Origin: Deltaproteobacteria bacterium
GTDB lineage: Bacteria > Desulfobacterota > Desulfobacteria > Desulfobacterales > JAFDCJ01
Direction: 5' to 3'
Length of the DNA stretch: 19,199 nucleotides
NCBI GenBank assembly: GCA_024277475.1
Contig: JAJRVC010000253.1
Location: forward strand, 1-19,199
A model generated the notes under the pieces. The model was not told the DNA's origin and did not search any database. It saw only the letters and a program-made list of their open reading frames with translations. Numbering within the stretch: the stretch's first letter is position 1; every line of letters begins with the position of its first letter. Positions 7,531 through 14,572 of the stretch are shown here, piece by piece. The translations under genes and the position numbers were made by a program.

Positions 7531-9204
7531 ATGAACTGGCGCAGCAGACAAATACTTGAACGGCCGGAGTGGTCGATGCACCGCTCTCTATACAAAGCCA
7601 TGGGATACAGTGATTACGATCTGAAAGGTCCCATGATCGGCATTGCCAACTCCTGGAATCGGGTGGTGCCGGGGCACTATAACCTAAACCAGGTTTCGGA
7701 GTATGTCCAGCAGGGAATCCGGCAGGCCGGCGGGACACCGGTGTAATTCGGCGTAATCGCCGCCTGTGATGGAATCGCCCAGGGTCATGAGGGCATGCAT
7801 TATATCCTGCCCACCCGCGATCTGATAGCCAATGACATTGAAATGATGGTGCAGGCCCACCGCCTTGATGCCGTCGTCCTTTTGGGTTCCTGTGACAAGA
7901 TCGTTCCCGCCATGTTAATGGCGGCAGCCCGGTTGGATTTGCCGGCTATTATGGTGGTGGGGGGACCCATGGAAGGCGGATGCCAATTTGATGGGCGCTC
8001 ATCCGATATCACCTCTCTTACAGAGGGCTTGGGGATGTTGAACACAGGCAGGATCGATGAAACCAATTTCCTCGAACTGGAAAACTGTGCCGGCCCGACC
8101 TGCGGTTCCTGCTCTTTTCTCGGAACGGCCAATACCATGTGCTGTGTTGCTGAAGCCATGGGGCTCTCACTACCTGGAAGTGCTACGATTCCGGCAACCT
8201 ATGCGGATCGTTTGCGAGTGGCTCAGGATTCCGGGCGGCAGATTGTGTCACTGATAAAAACGGGTATCACGGCCCGCCGGATTCTCAATCAAAAAGGAAT
8301 CGAAAACGGTATTCGCCTCAGCACTGCCATTGGTGGTTCGACCAATGTTGCGCTGCATATCCCGGCAATAGGATATGAAGCCGACTGTGAAATTACCATG
8401 GATCTTTTTGAGAAATTATGTCGCAGTACACCCCACATCGCTAAAATGAATCCGGCTGCCGCTGCCAATGTTCCGGATTTCCACCAGGCTGGGGGGGTAT
8501 CGGCGGTTATGAAGGAGCTACTTCCCATTTTGCACGGAGATGCGTTAACCGTCACCGGCAAGACGGTGGCTGAAAACGTTGCCAATGTGGCTGTGCCCAA
8601 CCGTGCGATTATCAAAACGATAGAAAACCCCTGGCGCAAAGGAGGCGGGCTCGCTGTTCTGCACGGCAACCTGGCGCCCAATACCGCTGTCACCAAGCCG
8701 GCCGCCATTCATCCGGACATGCACACGTTTACGGGTAAGGCTCATTGTTTCGATTACGAAGAAGCGGCCAACGAAGCTATCATGAAGGGGAACGTAACGG
8801 CCGGCGAGGTGGTGGTCATACGTTATGAAGGCCCCAAAGGGGGCCCCGGTATGCGGGAGATGTACAAGGCCATGAAACTTCTTTACGGCAGAGGATTGGC
8901 GCTAAAGAGCGCGCTGATAACGGATGGTCGTTTTTCCGGTACCAACAACGGCTGTTTTGTCGGGCATATTTCTCCTGAAGCTGCTGAGGGCGGGCCGCTT
9001 GCCATCGTGGAAGACGGGGATGAGATTACCATCGATATTGTCGATCGCAAGCTGCACTTGCACCTTTCAGATCAGGAAATCCGCAACCGACTGGGTAATT
9101 GGAAACGGCCCGCACCAAAATTCAAAACCGGTTATTTGGCCTTGTATTCACGTCTGGCGGAATCGGCCGACAAGGGGGCCATTATCAGACACAAACTGGC
9201 GTAA
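7531..9204 (+). pseudogene. IlvD/Edd-family dehydratase interrupted by an in-frame stop at codon 72
   Basis: The reading frame encodes a full-length (about 557-residue) Fe-S dehydratase of the IlvD/Edd family, which removes water from dihydroxy acids or sugar acids to give 2-keto acids. A TAA at 7744-7746 interrupts it, and the frame continues unchanged after it. Before the stop are IGIANSWNRVVPGHYNLN and QAGGTPV. After it, without a frame change, come FGVIAACDGIAQGHEGM (73-89), GSCDKIVPAML (Cys121, Lys123), GGPMEGG and PTCGSCSFLGTANTM (Cys194), then the C-terminal ITDGRFSGTNNG region. Homologues have Glu at the stop position (EF after GGTP), so one G-to-T change (GAA to TAA) explains it. The ATG at 7531 has AAGGAA six bases upstream. 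Restart at the ATG at 7795 would drop conserved active-site segments. Sugar-acid specificity is inferred from neighbours. A branched-chain IlvD is the alternative. Confidence 0.88.
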
Positions 9205-9279
9205 ATATTTCAGTAAGGTTTAAGGTGTCAGGCCAGCGGTGGTGATAGTGCTATTAAAAAAGTAAAAATTACTGATCCT

Positions 9280-10557
9280 ATGAATATGAATCAGATCTTC
9301 ATTATCGCAGATGACTTAACCGGTGCAGCCGACACGGGCGTACAGTTTTGCCCCTTTTATGATAACACCGTACTGGTCTCTTATCTTCAATTGTCCCGTG
9401 CGCTGACACCGACTTCAGGGTCTGCCGTTGCTTTATACACCAACAGTCGTGCTTTGAAAATGATGGCCGCGTATAAGCGTCTCAGGTCCGTTGCCCGCCG
9501 GCTTTCAGAGTTAAAGCCGTTTTGGATATACAAGAAAATAGACTCCTGCCTGCGCGGTAATCCGGGTGCGGAGATCGAAGCGCTTATGGTTGAATTGGAG
9601 TATGAGGTAAGCTTTATTGCGCCGGCGTTTCCCGAGATGGGGCGTACCACAGAGAATGGTACCCATTTGGTTCATGGTATTCCGGTTGGACAGACAGAAA
9701 TTGGCCGGGACCCGGTTACTCCCGTTACCGAATCTGATCTGTGTACGGTTATACAAAATCAGAGTCGGTCCCCGGCCGGGCACATTTCTCTGCATTTGCT
9801 GGAAGGAGAGGAGTCCGCACTGCGAGATGAGATCGATCGTCAAATCAGCAACGGAATCAGACACATCGCATTCGATACGACATGCCGGCTCCACCTTGAC
9901 CGGATTGCTCACCTGGTCTTTTCGTCTTCGCGCAGGATACTCCCGGTGGGCTCCGCCGGTTTGGCCGCTGGTCTTGGCGGTCTTTTGACGCCGTCACCGA
10001 TACCGAAAACTCATGACCACCGTTTTTTTGAAGGCGGCAATTACCTGCTGGTTTGCGGAACGAATTCGGAAGTGACCAGACGGCAGATCGAAACGCTGGT
10101 GGAGGTTTATCCCTATGAACAGATTGTTCTGGACCACGCGATTTTGACGGATGAACATCAGAGAAATGCTTTTTTAGACTATGTTTCAACGGTTCGATCA
10201 AAGTTGTCCGCCCAACATATTGTCGTCACCATCGACTCGTCCCAACAACCCCCGGTATCCACCGGACAGTTCAACCAACAACCGGCGGCGCAATCGATGA
10301 TCCAGGGGCTGGGACGATTCCTGGCGGCAGTATTGACGGAGACCAGACCGGGATTTATTTTTCTTACCGGAGGCGATACCGCCGATGCGGTTTTAACCGC
10401 TGCCGGCGCAAAGGGCATACGAATATTTGGTGAAGTTGTCACCGGTGTGGTACAGGGCACACTTATCGGCGGTCCCCTGGACGGCCTGCCGGTGGTGACC
10501 AAAGCCGGCGCATTCGGCCGGGAGGACACGCTGGTCGTTCTGCATGAAACTGTGTAG
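9280..10557 (+). CDS. Four-carbon acid-sugar kinase (DUF1537; DtnK/OtnK/YgbK family)
   Basis: This 425-residue ATP-dependent kinase phosphorylates the terminal hydroxyl of a four-carbon acid sugar, such as threonate, erythronate or a 3-oxo form, in the cytoplasm. The N-terminal domain begins FIIADDLTGAADTGVQF (7-23) and contains KKIDSCLRGNPGAEIEAL (85-102) and APAFPEMGRTTENGTH (114-129), the family's substrate-site segments. The C-terminal nucleotide domain has the glycine-rich FLTGGDTADAVL (361-372) and ends VTKAGAFG near 407-414. Length and both domains are complete. The start is the ATG at 9280, or 9286. No Shine-Dalgarno sequence is visible, which is unusual here and may mean weak or coupled translation. 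It lies 75 bp after the dehydratase and before pdxA2. Pairing with pdxA2 is the established diagnostic of threonate/erythronate catabolism. Confidence 0.9.
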   Translation: MNMNQIFIIADDLTGAADTGVQFCPFYDNTVLVSYLQLSRALTPTSGSAVALYTNSRALKMMAAYKRLRSVARRLSELKPFWIYKKIDSCLRGNPGAEIEALMVELEYEVSFIAPAFPEMGRTTENGTHLVHGIPVGQTEIGRDPVTPVTESDLCTVIQNQSRSPAGHISLHLLEGEESALRDEIDRQISNGIRHIAFDTTCRLHLDRIAHLVFSSSRRILPVGSAGLAAGLGGLLTPSPIPKTHDHRFFEGGNYLLVCGTNSEVTRRQIETLVEVYPYEQIVLDHAILTDEHQRNAFLDYVSTVRSKLSAQHIVVTIDSSQQPPVSTGQFNQQPAAQSMIQGLGRFLAAVLTETRPGFIFLTGGDTADAVLTAAGAKGIRIFGEVVTGVVQGTLIGGPLDGLPVVTKAGAFGREDTLVVLHETV

Positions 10558-10564
10558 CCGTTCA

Positions 10565-10755
10565 GAGGTTCTGGGTTCAACGTTCCGGGTTGAAAAATGT
10601 AAATAGCTCGTATAAAGGGATCGTATTTGTAAGTGTTTACCGCGAATCTTTAGCTATTCTTTGCCATGTTGTTTATGCAACATTGGGTTAAACGAGGACT
10701 TCGGGTCTTTAATGCCTTTTTTGTCCTTAACCTTGAAGCCCGAACCTGGAACCAC
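10565..10755. repeat. Intergenic inverted-repeat element B
   Basis: The gap between the acid-sugar kinase and pdxA2 (10558-10844) is filled by an element whose ends are imperfect inverted repeats. The segment at 10565-10585 (GAGGTTCTGGGTTC...) and that at 10735-10755 (...GAACCTGGAACCAC) pair at 14 of 21 positions. An inner pair AATAGCT (10602-10608) and AGCTATT (10652-10658) can form a second stem. No reading frame is credible inside. It has the same plan as element A and ends about 90 bp before the pdxA2 start. Confidence 0.45.
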
Positions 10756-10844
10756 TCAGTTTAGGTAACAGATTGTAAACGAAACTAATAAATCCGGTGA
10801 AGCGGCTAAACTGAAAAGGTTTAAAAAATTTACGGAGAAACCCT

Positions 10845-11879
10845 ATGAGTGATGATAAACGACCCGTCCTTGGTATTTCCATCGGCGATCCCGGGGGGAT
10901 CGGGCCGGAGATTATAGCCAAGGCGTTAAATGAAAAAAAAATTTATGATCTGGCCCGACCTCTCGTGGTGGGTGATTATCGGGTCATGGAGGATATTTTT
11001 AGATTTACCGATGTAAAATTAACGCTCAACCCTGTCCGGAAGGTACAGGATGCCCGCGGTGTACACGGCATCATGGATATTCTGGATTTAAAAAACATGC
11101 CGATGGATCGTTTGAGGTACAAGGAAGTAACCGCGGAGCAGGGCAGGGCATCCTTTGAGTACGTAACCAAAGTTATCGAACTGGCCATGGAAAGAAAAAT
11201 TGACGGAACGGTTACCGGTCCGATCAATAAGGCTGCAATTCATGCGGCCGGGCATCGATATGCCGGGCACACCGAGATCTATGCAACGCTGACCGGCACT
11301 CGGGACTATTCCATGATGCTGACCCACGGTAACTTTCGCGTAACCCACGTTTCCACCCATGTCAGCCTGCGAGAAGCCTGTGACCGGGTTACGAAAGATC
11401 GGGTTCTGCGCGTCATCGGTCTTACCCGGGATGCGTTGCAAGATTTCGGGGTATCTCGGCCGCGGATCGGAGTGGCAGGACTGAATCCGCATTGCGGTGA
11501 AGACGGAATGTTCGGTCGGGAAGATGATGAAGAAGTCTCACCGGCGGTAGAAACCGCCCGCCGCAAAGGATATGATGTCGCAGGACCGATTCCGGCGGAT
11601 ACGGTATTTTCGAAGATGAAGGGGGGTATGTATGATGCTGTGGTGGTTATGTATCACGATCAGGGGCATATTCCCATGAAGTTTCTAGGTTTTCAGTATA
11701 ATGATAAAACCGGTCAATGGGGGGAAATGTCGGGGGTGAATATCACTCTGGGACTTCCCATCGTCCGCACTTCAGTAGATCACGGAACGGCATTCGGCAA
11801 AGCAGGAGAGGGCAGGGCCAATCCGCAATCCATGATCGAAGCGATTCAGCTTGCGGCGATGCTTGCCGGCAAAAGATAA
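10845..11879 (+). CDS. pdxA2: PdxA2-type 4-phospho-D-threonate / 4-phospho-D-erythronate dehydrogenase
   Basis: This 344-residue enzyme belongs to the PdxA superfamily. PdxA proteins oxidise a 4-phospho hydroxyacid with NAD and decarboxylate the product. Members adjacent to a DUF1537 kinase act on 4-phospho-threonate or -erythronate to give dihydroxyacetone phosphate rather than making pyridoxal phosphate. Motifs are ISIGDPGGIGPEI (11-23), TGPINKAAIHAAGHRYAGHT (124-143), the metal ligands His172 (STHVSLREA), His216 (GLNPHCGEDG) and His271 (MYHDQGHIPMK), whose spacing of 44 and 55 nearly matches that of E. coli PdxA, and SVDHGTAFGKAGEGRA. The start has GGAG (10834-10837) seven bases upstream. 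It is complete and intact. The catabolic assignment rests on the kinase neighbour; a biosynthetic PdxA is the alternative and is less likely. Confidence 0.9.
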   Translation: MSDDKRPVLGISIGDPGGIGPEIIAKALNEKKIYDLARPLVVGDYRVMEDIFRFTDVKLTLNPVRKVQDARGVHGIMDILDLKNMPMDRLRYKEVTAEQGRASFEYVTKVIELAMERKIDGTVTGPINKAAIHAAGHRYAGHTEIYATLTGTRDYSMMLTHGNFRVTHVSTHVSLREACDRVTKDRVLRVIGLTRDALQDFGVSRPRIGVAGLNPHCGEDGMFGREDDEEVSPAVETARRKGYDVAGPIPADTVFSKMKGGMYDAVVVMYHDQGHIPMKFLGFQYNDKTGQWGEMSGVNITLGLPIVRTSVDHGTAFGKAGEGRANPQSMIEAIQLAAMLAGKR

Positions 11880-11908
11880 GAGGAATGGATTCTTTTTAGA
11901 TGTTATAT

Positions 11909-11940
11909 CTGGCAGGATCAACAGGATTTTTCAAAGATTA
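11909..11940. repeat. CAGGAT..CAACAGGATTTT intergenic motif
   Basis: The stretch CTGGCAGGATCAACAGGATT followed by TTTCAAAGATTA contains a direct CAGGAT repeat ten bases apart. From memory, similar sequences recur between genes in many proteobacterial genomes. It lies between pdxA2 and the ABM gene and does not disturb the ribosome binding site of the latter. No function is known to me. Confidence 0.35.
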
Positions 11941-11973
11941 AATTATATGCATGTCTAATGAAAGGAGATACAG

Positions 11974-12270
11974 ATGATCGTTGTTGCGAAACTGAGAGCG
12001 AAGGCCGGTGAAGAAGCGAAAATGGAAGAGACATTGCGGGGTATGGTTATTAAGGTGGCTCAAGAACAGGGAACCCTGACATATACACTCCATCGAGCAC
12101 AGCATGATCCGTGTGCTTTTCTGTTTTATGAAAAGTACCAGGATGCCGCCGCACTCAAAGCTCATAGTTCAACCTCCTACTTCAAGGAGCTGTTTGTCGT
12201 CCTGAAACCGTTGCTGGATGGTGCGCCGGAGATCGAAATGTACGATGAGCTCGCCCGGTTAAGAGACTAA
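11974..12270 (+). CDS. ABM-domain protein (antibiotic biosynthesis monooxygenase / YgiN-like)
   Basis: This 98-residue protein matches the ABM fold, a dimeric alpha/beta barrel. It begins with the strand MIVVAKLRAKAGEEAKMEE, has the middle segment QEQGTLTYTLHRAQHDPCAF and the aromatic strand FLFYEKYQDAAALKAHSSTSYFKE, and ends with a helix and strand. These are the hallmarks of the YgiN/ABM group. Members include small quinone or heme oxygenases, and many encoded in sugar operons have no known reaction. The start is clear: AAAGGAG (11961-11967) is six bases from the ATG. It follows pdxA2 by 94 bp on the same strand and is probably cotranscribed. It might act on a reactive intermediate or in sugar-acid metabolism, but nothing in the sequence fixes a substrate. 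Confidence 0.85.
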   Translation: MIVVAKLRAKAGEEAKMEETLRGMVIKVAQEQGTLTYTLHRAQHDPCAFLFYEKYQDAAALKAHSSTSYFKELFVVLKPLLDGAPEIEMYDELARLRD

Positions 12271-12304
12271 GCTTATTCTGATCGAAACAGAAACTCTGAA
12301 AAAG

Positions 12305-12474
12305 CGAATATCGAATAATGAATGTCGAATATCGAAGTAATGTATTCTGTCTATTTTAAAAAAGACAGAGCACAGTGATCCAATTCTTCAAAATTCTTCG
12401 GTTCGCTTGTTTTAAAATAGATAAAGCGTAGCGTCATCAATATTCGAAGTTCGACGTTGGGCGTTCGATGTTCG
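12305..12474. repeat. Nested inverted-repeat intergenic element C
   Basis: This is the clearest of the four intergenic elements. The outer arms at 12305-12337 and 12442-12474, 33 bases each, are complementary at 23 positions and are built of repeated TCGAA words. Inside, TCTATTTTAAAA (12350-12361) and TTTTAAAATAGA (12410-12421) form a perfect 12-bp inverted repeat. The core carries GACAGAGC (12364-12371), whose complement GCTCTGTC occurs in element A. No open frame of note is present. The nested arrangement resembles a non-autonomous, MITE-like element or a structured RNA, but no target-site duplication was recognised. Confidence 0.6.
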
Positions 12475-12521
12475 ACGTTCAATCAATTCACTGTTCCGGC
12501 CGGGCGGTGTTTCATGCGAAC

Positions 12522-12532
12522 CCGGTTACCGG
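12522..12532. promoter_or_regulatory. Short palindrome upstream of the amidase gene
   Basis: CCGGTTACCGG is a perfect inverted repeat of 5-bp arms around a single base, in a GC-rich stretch (12495-12540) about 115 bp before the amidase start. It may be a protein-binding site, but a single short palindrome is weak evidence. The rest of the gap to 12646 shows nothing else I can assign. Confidence 0.2.
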
Positions 12533-12646
12533 CAGCCAAAGTGACCCGTTTATTCAGAAGAAAACTACATTTTTGTAATAAATGATTTAGAGCACCAACC
12601 GCTGGCTTGACACCAGAAACCTTCAGCAACAAAAAGAAAGGCAGCT

Positions 12647-14077
12647 ATGGATAGAATTCCTTTGCATTATCAGACCATCACTGACCTTGCCGACGGGTTG
12701 CGCAAGGGTGAAATAAATTCAACCGAGCTGGTAAAAAACTTGCTGGACCGTATCAAATCACTGGATGGTCGCCTGAATGCTTTCAAACTGATGTGTTCTG
12801 AACGTGCGTTGGAACAGGCCTATGCGGCGGACAGGCAGATAAGAGATGGAAAAAATCGTGGTATTTTGCACGGCATCCCGTATGCCGTAAAAGATCTATT
12901 TGACGTCAAGGGATTGCCGACTACTGCCGGAGCAAGTTTTCTCGAAAAGAATATTGCCGCTGCAAATTCCCATGCGGTCGAGCGGCTTAACCGGGCCGGT
13001 ATGATCCTGCTTGGCAAGACCAATACGGTCCAGTTTGCTTACGGCGGTGTCGGTATCAATCATGATTACGGCACCCCCCACAATCCCTGGAACCGAATCC
13101 ATCATGTTCCGGGGGGGTCCAGCAGCGGCTCGGCAGTGGCTGTGTCTGCCGGAATGGTTCCCGTGGCATTGGGGACCGACACCGGAGGATCGGTGCGTAT
13201 TCCCGCCTCACTTTGCGGCACAGCGGGTTTGAAGACCACCGTCGGCCGGGTCAGCCGTGCCGGCGTTTATCCGTTGAGCTGGAGTCTGGATTCAGTCGGT
13301 GCCTTGACACGCTCGGTGGAAGACGTTGCCCTTGTTTACCAGAGCTTGCAGGGCATTGACTTTAACGATGATACTACCTGGGGTCTGGCTTCTCAGGACG
13401 TACTGAAGGAGCTAAAAGGCGGTGTGCGGGGGATGCGGTTGGCATTTGCCGAATCCGTATTCTGGGAAGAGGTTGATCCGGAAATTGAGAAAGCGGTTCG
13501 TGAATGCGGCCGGGTATTTGAAGGGCTGGGGGCCAAAGTCAGCAGTATCGAATTTTCCGAAGCCCAACATGCCAGGCAGCTGAATTCCAAGGGGTTGATT
13601 ATCGCCGCCGAGGCTTACACGCTCAACAAAAAATGGTTGGCAGAATATCTCGACCGGTTGGATCCGATTGTGGCCCATCGGATGATCAGGGGCAGGGATG
13701 TCGAGATCGGTGAGTATCTACAAAACAATATAACCTGGAGGAACCTGAGGGTCAACGCCATAAATTCCCTGAGTAACGTGGACGCTTTGCTTGTCCCGAC
13801 AACGGCCATCCCGGCCCTGCCGACGGCCGAAGTTGATGCCGATATGGATGTCTATTCTGAACGAAACCTCAGCTATCTGCGCAACACCGCTATCGGAAAT
13901 GTCTTGAATATGTGCGGCTTGAGCGTACCCTGCGGATTCACAAAACAGGGGCTTCCCATCGGCCTTATGATTTATGCCAAGCCTTTCCAGGAAAATATTG
14001 CGCTTCGTGCCGGATACGCATTTCAGGAAGTTACTGATTGGCACCGACGTATACCGGATCTCTCTTGGGTTGTTTAG
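12647..14077 (+). CDS. Amidase-signature family hydrolase
   Basis: This 476-residue enzyme belongs to the amidase-signature family, Ser-cisSer-Lys amide hydrolases that include GatA, urea-pathway and aryl-amide amidases. The catalytic residues are visible: Lys82 in [14 protein letters not shown], the cis-Ser158 in [13 protein letters not shown], and nucleophile Ser182 in [14 protein letters not shown]. Ser158 and Ser182 are 24 residues apart, as in GatA and FAAH. The C-terminal [20 protein letters not shown] segment is also typical. AAAGG (12637-12641) is five bases before the ATG. No gatB or gatC lies nearby, so a tRNA amidotransferase role is unlikely. It could free an acid from an amide to feed the acid-sugar genes upstream, but the substrate is unknown. 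Element C separates it from those genes, so it may be transcribed alone. Confidence 0.9.
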   Translation: MDRIPLHYQTITDLADGLRKGEINSTELVKNLLDRIKSLDGRLNAFKLMCSERALEQAYAADRQIRDGKNRGILHGIPYAVKDLFDVKGLPTTAGASFLEKNIAAANSHAVERLNRAGMILLGKTNTVQFAYGGVGINHDYGTPHNPWNRIHHVPGGSSSGSAVAVSAGMVPVALGTDTGGSVRIPASLCGTAGLKTTVGRVSRAGVYPLSWSLDSVGALTRSVEDVALVYQSLQGIDFNDDTTWGLASQDVLKELKGGVRGMRLAFAESVFWEEVDPEIEKAVRECGRVFEGLGAKVSSIEFSEAQHARQLNSKGLIIAAEAYTLNKKWLAEYLDRLDPIVAHRMIRGRDVEIGEYLQNNITWRNLRVNAINSLSNVDALLVPTTAIPALPTAEVDADMDVYSERNLSYLRNTAIGNVLNMCGLSVPCGFTKQGLPIGLMIYAKPFQENIALRAGYAFQEVTDWHRRIPDLSWVV

Positions 14078-14355
14078 TGCTATAAACGCCGTCAATAAAA
14101 ATTTCACTACCTTAATGGTTTAAGAATATTTCCTTAAAGGAATAGTCGAGTTAATTATCGCCCCCTGAGTTTACTTCCCACATTGGATTGAATCTTAATT
14201 TTATCCGTCAATTCACCACAGGTTATCGCCTGCAACATTTGTCCATCTGGGTGCCCATAAAAAGCATCCCTGCGAGATCCAGTGCATCGGACAGTTGGTC
14301 TTGCAAACCCTTTGCCCGGATAAACCGAAAAAATTTAAGCCGAAAATAGCCATAA
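14078..14355. other. Intergenic region after the amidase, left part
   Basis: No gene is supported here. A perfect 6-bp inverted repeat with a one-base centre, TTCCTT A AAGGAA, lies at 14130-14142. A hairpin GGGTGC/GCATCC (one G-U pair) can form around 14250-14270. Neither has a T-run, so I do not call a terminator for the amidase. The sequence at about 14305-14374 resembles that at about 14451-14488: both begin CCCGGA and end AAGGCCCAAAGT, in an A-rich context. Confidence 0.4.
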
Positions 14356-14535
14356 AGCCATAAAGGCCCAAAGTAAAAAATCAGATATAGGGGCCTATAT
14401 AGCCGGATAGATTTCAATATTGATTTCCATCTCGCTTTTCAGTACCCTAACCCGGACAAGCCAAAAAAATAGCCGCAAGGCCCAAAGTGAAACTTTGTGC
14501 TAAAATTTTCTTTGTGACCTGGTGCCTTGGTGGCT
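14356..14535. repeat. Intergenic inverted/direct-repeat element D upstream of the sensor gene
   Basis: AGCCATAAAGGC (14356-14367) and GCCTTGGTGGCT (14524-14535) are inverted partners at 10 of 12 positions. AAGGCCCAAAGT occurs twice in direct orientation (14363-14374 and 14477-14488). The second copy forms a hairpin with ACTTTG (14492-14497) across a three-base loop. The right end, of the form CTTTGTGACCTGGTGCCTTGG, resembles a degenerate phased array. It ends 37 bp before the sensor start, so it lies in or next to that gene's promoter or leader. Confidence 0.45.
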
Positions 14536-14572
14536 GAACAATTACGACTGCTATTTAATTAAGGATATTCGT

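Noticed and set aside
7744..7746. Recoded stop (selenocysteine or pyrrolysine) in the dehydratase
   Set aside because: The codon is TAA, not TGA or TAG, and the family has Glu at this position. A point mutation or sequence error is simpler.
7795..9204. A separate dehydratase gene starting at the ATG at 7795
   Set aside because: It would lack the first 88 residues including conserved active-site segments. The frame continues directly from 7531 through the TAA, and the only site before 7795 (GAGGG) is too close.
12305..12474. A CRISPR array or insertion sequence for element C
   Set aside because: There are no regularly spaced direct repeats with unique spacers, and no transposase frame.
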